Below are positions 61,697 to 64,000 of a DNA stretch of 64,000 bases, piece by piece. The notes beneath the pieces were generated by a model. That model had not been told where the DNA came from, made no database searches, and was given only the letters and a program-made list of their open reading frames with translations. The position numbers and the translations under genes are program-made. The DNA is from Protonemura montana (Eukaryota > Arthropoda > Insecta > Plecoptera > Nemouridae), in the NCBI GenBank assembly GCA_947568835.1, contig OX387602.1, positions 21,503,021 to 21,567,020 on the forward strand, read 5' to 3'. Position 1 is the stretch's first letter; the number at the start of each line of letters is the position of its first letter.

Positions 61697-64000
61697 CGCT
61701 TAACGACACATTATTTTGACAGCTCTGTGCCTAATGATTTTAATTATAACATTAATGATAATAAACTGAGAAAAACGCTAGAAGCAGCAGGGCTCATACA
61801 CAACGTAAAAATATTAAACTCCGGCAACACAAGATTAGCCTCATACAACAACATGCATGCGCCCACATGCATCGACATTGTGCTAACTAATAACGAGGGG
61901 ATCAAATTTGATGGAAACATTGACGTAGGTCTATCGGATCACTTGGGACAATTAGTGTCAATGCCCTTCATAACCACATCAAATCAAAACAATGAAAACA
62001 TAACAAACCGATATGAAAGGTCATTCGGCAATAAACAAAAAGAAGCATTCACCGTTGCAATTATGGAGACAAACTGGGATGTAATATATGAGCTAATAGA
62101 TGTTAATGACATTTTCTCAAAATTCATGACTATCTTCGGCAAGATATTCAACGACTCATTCCCCCTCAAGTCAAAAAAAATCAAGCAGACAGGAAAGAAA
62201 AAAGGCAATGAGTGGTACACGAATGAACTAAAATTGATGTCCGAAAATCTGTGGCGGCAACAACAAGCTAGCACGACCAGTCTAGAGGGAAACTTTAAAT
62301 ATCTGAAGGAAAAGAGAATTTACAGGAACGCCATCAAACAGGCAAAAAGATCCCTTAACGAAAGCAAGATAAAAAAGGCATTAAATAAATCGAAGGCAGC
62401 GTGGCAGATAATAAACGAAAATAAATATCAAAACAAAAAAAAAGACTCTAACATCGAGATTGAACACAATGGGCAACAAATTCACTCACAAGAAGAGATA
62501 GCTGATCTTTTCAACGATTATTTCACTAATGTTGTAACGGAGCTATTAAGTACTAGGAGCACCCTCAAAGCACATGATGAAGATGTGCAAATCCATCCAT
62601 CTAATAAAATGGCAAGGAATATATTTCTGTATCCAATATCAAGTAGAGAATTGTACGAAATTTGTGATAAAGCGCTTCGCAAGTTCTCCGCAGGATATGA
62701 TGAAGTCCCCGCATGCATCTTAAAACCTGTAATTACATTCTTAGCTGGACCCATTATTTTTATGATAAACAGGTCATTCGAGGAAGGGAAGTTCCCGGAA
62801 ATGTTAAAGACAGCAATAATAAAACCATGCTTTAAGAACGGAGATAAAAAGTGTATTAGTAACTACAGGCCTGTGGCCCTTCTGTCGGTATTCTCCAAAA
62901 TATTTGAGGCAGCAATGTGTAACAGATTAGTTAGTTTTGTCAGTAAATATAAGGTATTAAACAACTCGCAACATGGCTTTGTGAAAGGCAAATCAACTGT
63001 TACCGCGATTGCAAGCTTTGTAAGCAAAATATTGTACGCACTGGAAAACAAAGAAAAAAATATTGGCATTTTTTATGACTTTTCAAGAGCTTTCGACACG
63101 GTTAATCACGCAACTCTTCTGTACAAGTTAAAACAATTGGGTATAACAGGAATGGCCAATAAATGGATTGAGTCATTTATTAAAGATCGTAAACAAATAG
63201 TGAAAATTAAAAACGATTGTGGCACCAGCAAATCAAAAGAAGCCATAACTAACGTAGGGGTCCCGCAAGGAGCGACAATATCGCCGCTACTTTTCATCCT
63301 TTATACAAATGATATTTCAGAATGCGTACAGACAGGATCCTTCACTTTATACGCTGATGACACAACACACTACATCAAAGGAAGAACAGAAGACATTGCC
63401 GCTACAAGTAGAAATGAAGTAAAGAATTTGGAAAAATGGTGCGAAAAAAATGATCTCTTTATAAACAAACAGAAAACTGTATACATGCAATTCTCGACTA
63501 AGAATGTAATATTAGAATCTAGCCCCCTTATATTGTTGGAAGGTAGTAGTATTAAAGAACATAATGACGTGAAATTTTTAGGGCTCTTCTTAGACAATCA
63601 GCTGAACTGGGAAAACCATATCTCTAAAATATGTATAAAGGTGTCGTCAGGGTGCTACCTCATGAAACGAATTATGAATGTTTGTAATACAGCGACAGCA
63701 AAAATGATTTACTTTGCTTATGTACATGCTTATATTAGCTATGGAGTTGCACTTTGGGGTAACTCAACGCATAGTAAGAGATTATTTCAATTGCAAAAGC
63801 GAGCACTTAGAATTCTTGGTGGTGCAAGTAAAGACCCATGTGGGGACGTATTTTATAAGGACTCTTGCAAAACATTGTTCAGAGATTTTAACATTCTGAC
63901 GCTGCCTTGTTTATACATTTTTACCACTATAATGTTTGTAATAGAAAATAATCACCTAGTCATTAATAACAACAAGGTCCATGACCATAACACTAGAATT
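61697..64000 (+). mobile_element. 5'-truncated non-LTR retrotransposon (jockey/CR1-like), runs off the window
   Basis: The element covers the end of the endonuclease domain, the whole reverse transcriptase and part of the C-terminal region. Most of the apurinic endonuclease and any ORF1 are missing at the 5' side, as in typical incomplete LINE insertions. The 3' end lies beyond the window. It resembles the decayed fragment at 15656-16200. Confidence 0.9.
61697..64000 (+). CDS. Retrotransposon ORF2: endonuclease remnant plus reverse transcriptase, partial at both ends
   Basis: One reading frame stays open from after the TGA at 61694-61696 to the window end, about 768 codons without a stop. 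Early residues carry the endonuclease tail (DFNYNI, CIDIVLTNN, and SDH in VGLSDHLGQLVSM). The RT domain follows in standard order: NYRPVALLSVFSKIFE, HGFVKGKSTVTAI, IFYDFSRAFDTVNH, GVPQGATISPLLFILYTND, and the catalytic YADD at 63350-63361. KFLGLFLDNQLNWENHI and the post-RT region (YGVALWGNS, LQKRALRIL) come next. All core catalytic motifs are intact, so the copy is either young or kept open by chance. No start codon is assigned, because the true N-terminus is missing. Confidence 0.9.

Noticed and set aside
1..64000. CRISPR arrays, operons, phage or bacterial mobile systems
   Set aside because: The DNA is eukaryotic throughout; the only regular repeats are microsatellites, a satellite and transposable elements.

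Overview
The window looks like nuclear DNA from an arthropod. The evidence is intron-rich eukaryotic genes with GT-AG and some GC-AG introns, a zinc-finger protein with a ZAD domain, a Beaten-path (Beat) type immunoglobulin protein, a (CCTAA)n telomere-type tract, and abundant SINE, LINE, hAT-like and Helitron-like repeats in AT-rich DNA. I cannot name the species. A parathyroid-hormone-receptor-like class B GPCR and a motile-cilium gene (CFAP57) argue against a drosophilid-like genome.

Layout: 154-3530, 3' part of a PTH-receptor-like class B GPCR (+). 4345-8936, an NPC2/ML-domain secreted lipid-binding protein (+), with a 5S-rRNA-derived SINE in intron 1. 9565-9637, tRNA-Arg(TCT), followed by a truncated tRNA-Arg copy. 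12774-18858, a 16-exon SLC15 proton-coupled oligopeptide transporter (+), with a LINE 3' fragment in one intron. 19399-25180, a four-unit tandem array with Helitron-type ends, one unit carrying about 1.4 kb of a 10-bp satellite. 27830-29795, a ZAD plus nine-finger C2H2 protein (+). 31027-33515, a kinesin-13 (+), tail to tail with CFAP57 at 37975-33816 (-). 42397-49810, a ZNFX1-like SF1 RNA helicase (+) ending in a polybasic CaaX box. 53132-57003, a repeat-rich stretch with a hAT-like MITE and composite tRNA-like repeats. 57822-61530, a Beat-family protein (+), with a second copy of the 5S SINE in an intron. The window ends inside an open non-LTR retrotransposon ORF (61697 to beyond 64000).

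The genes do not form one pathway. Two neighbours share a microtubule/cilium theme (kinesin-13 and CFAP57). The rest are membrane or secreted proteins (GPCR, NPC2, SLC15, Beat) or nucleic-acid proteins (ZAD-ZNF, ZNFX1-like). The most unusual points are: the farnesylation-type C-terminus on the ZNFX1-like helicase where NFX1 zinc fingers would be expected; a 5S-derived SINE family with target-site duplications at both copies; the Helitron-like array with embedded decamer satellite; and a telomere-type repeat that supplies the stop codon of the Beat gene. All gene models were spliced by eye from reading frame, splice sites and family similarity, without transcripts.
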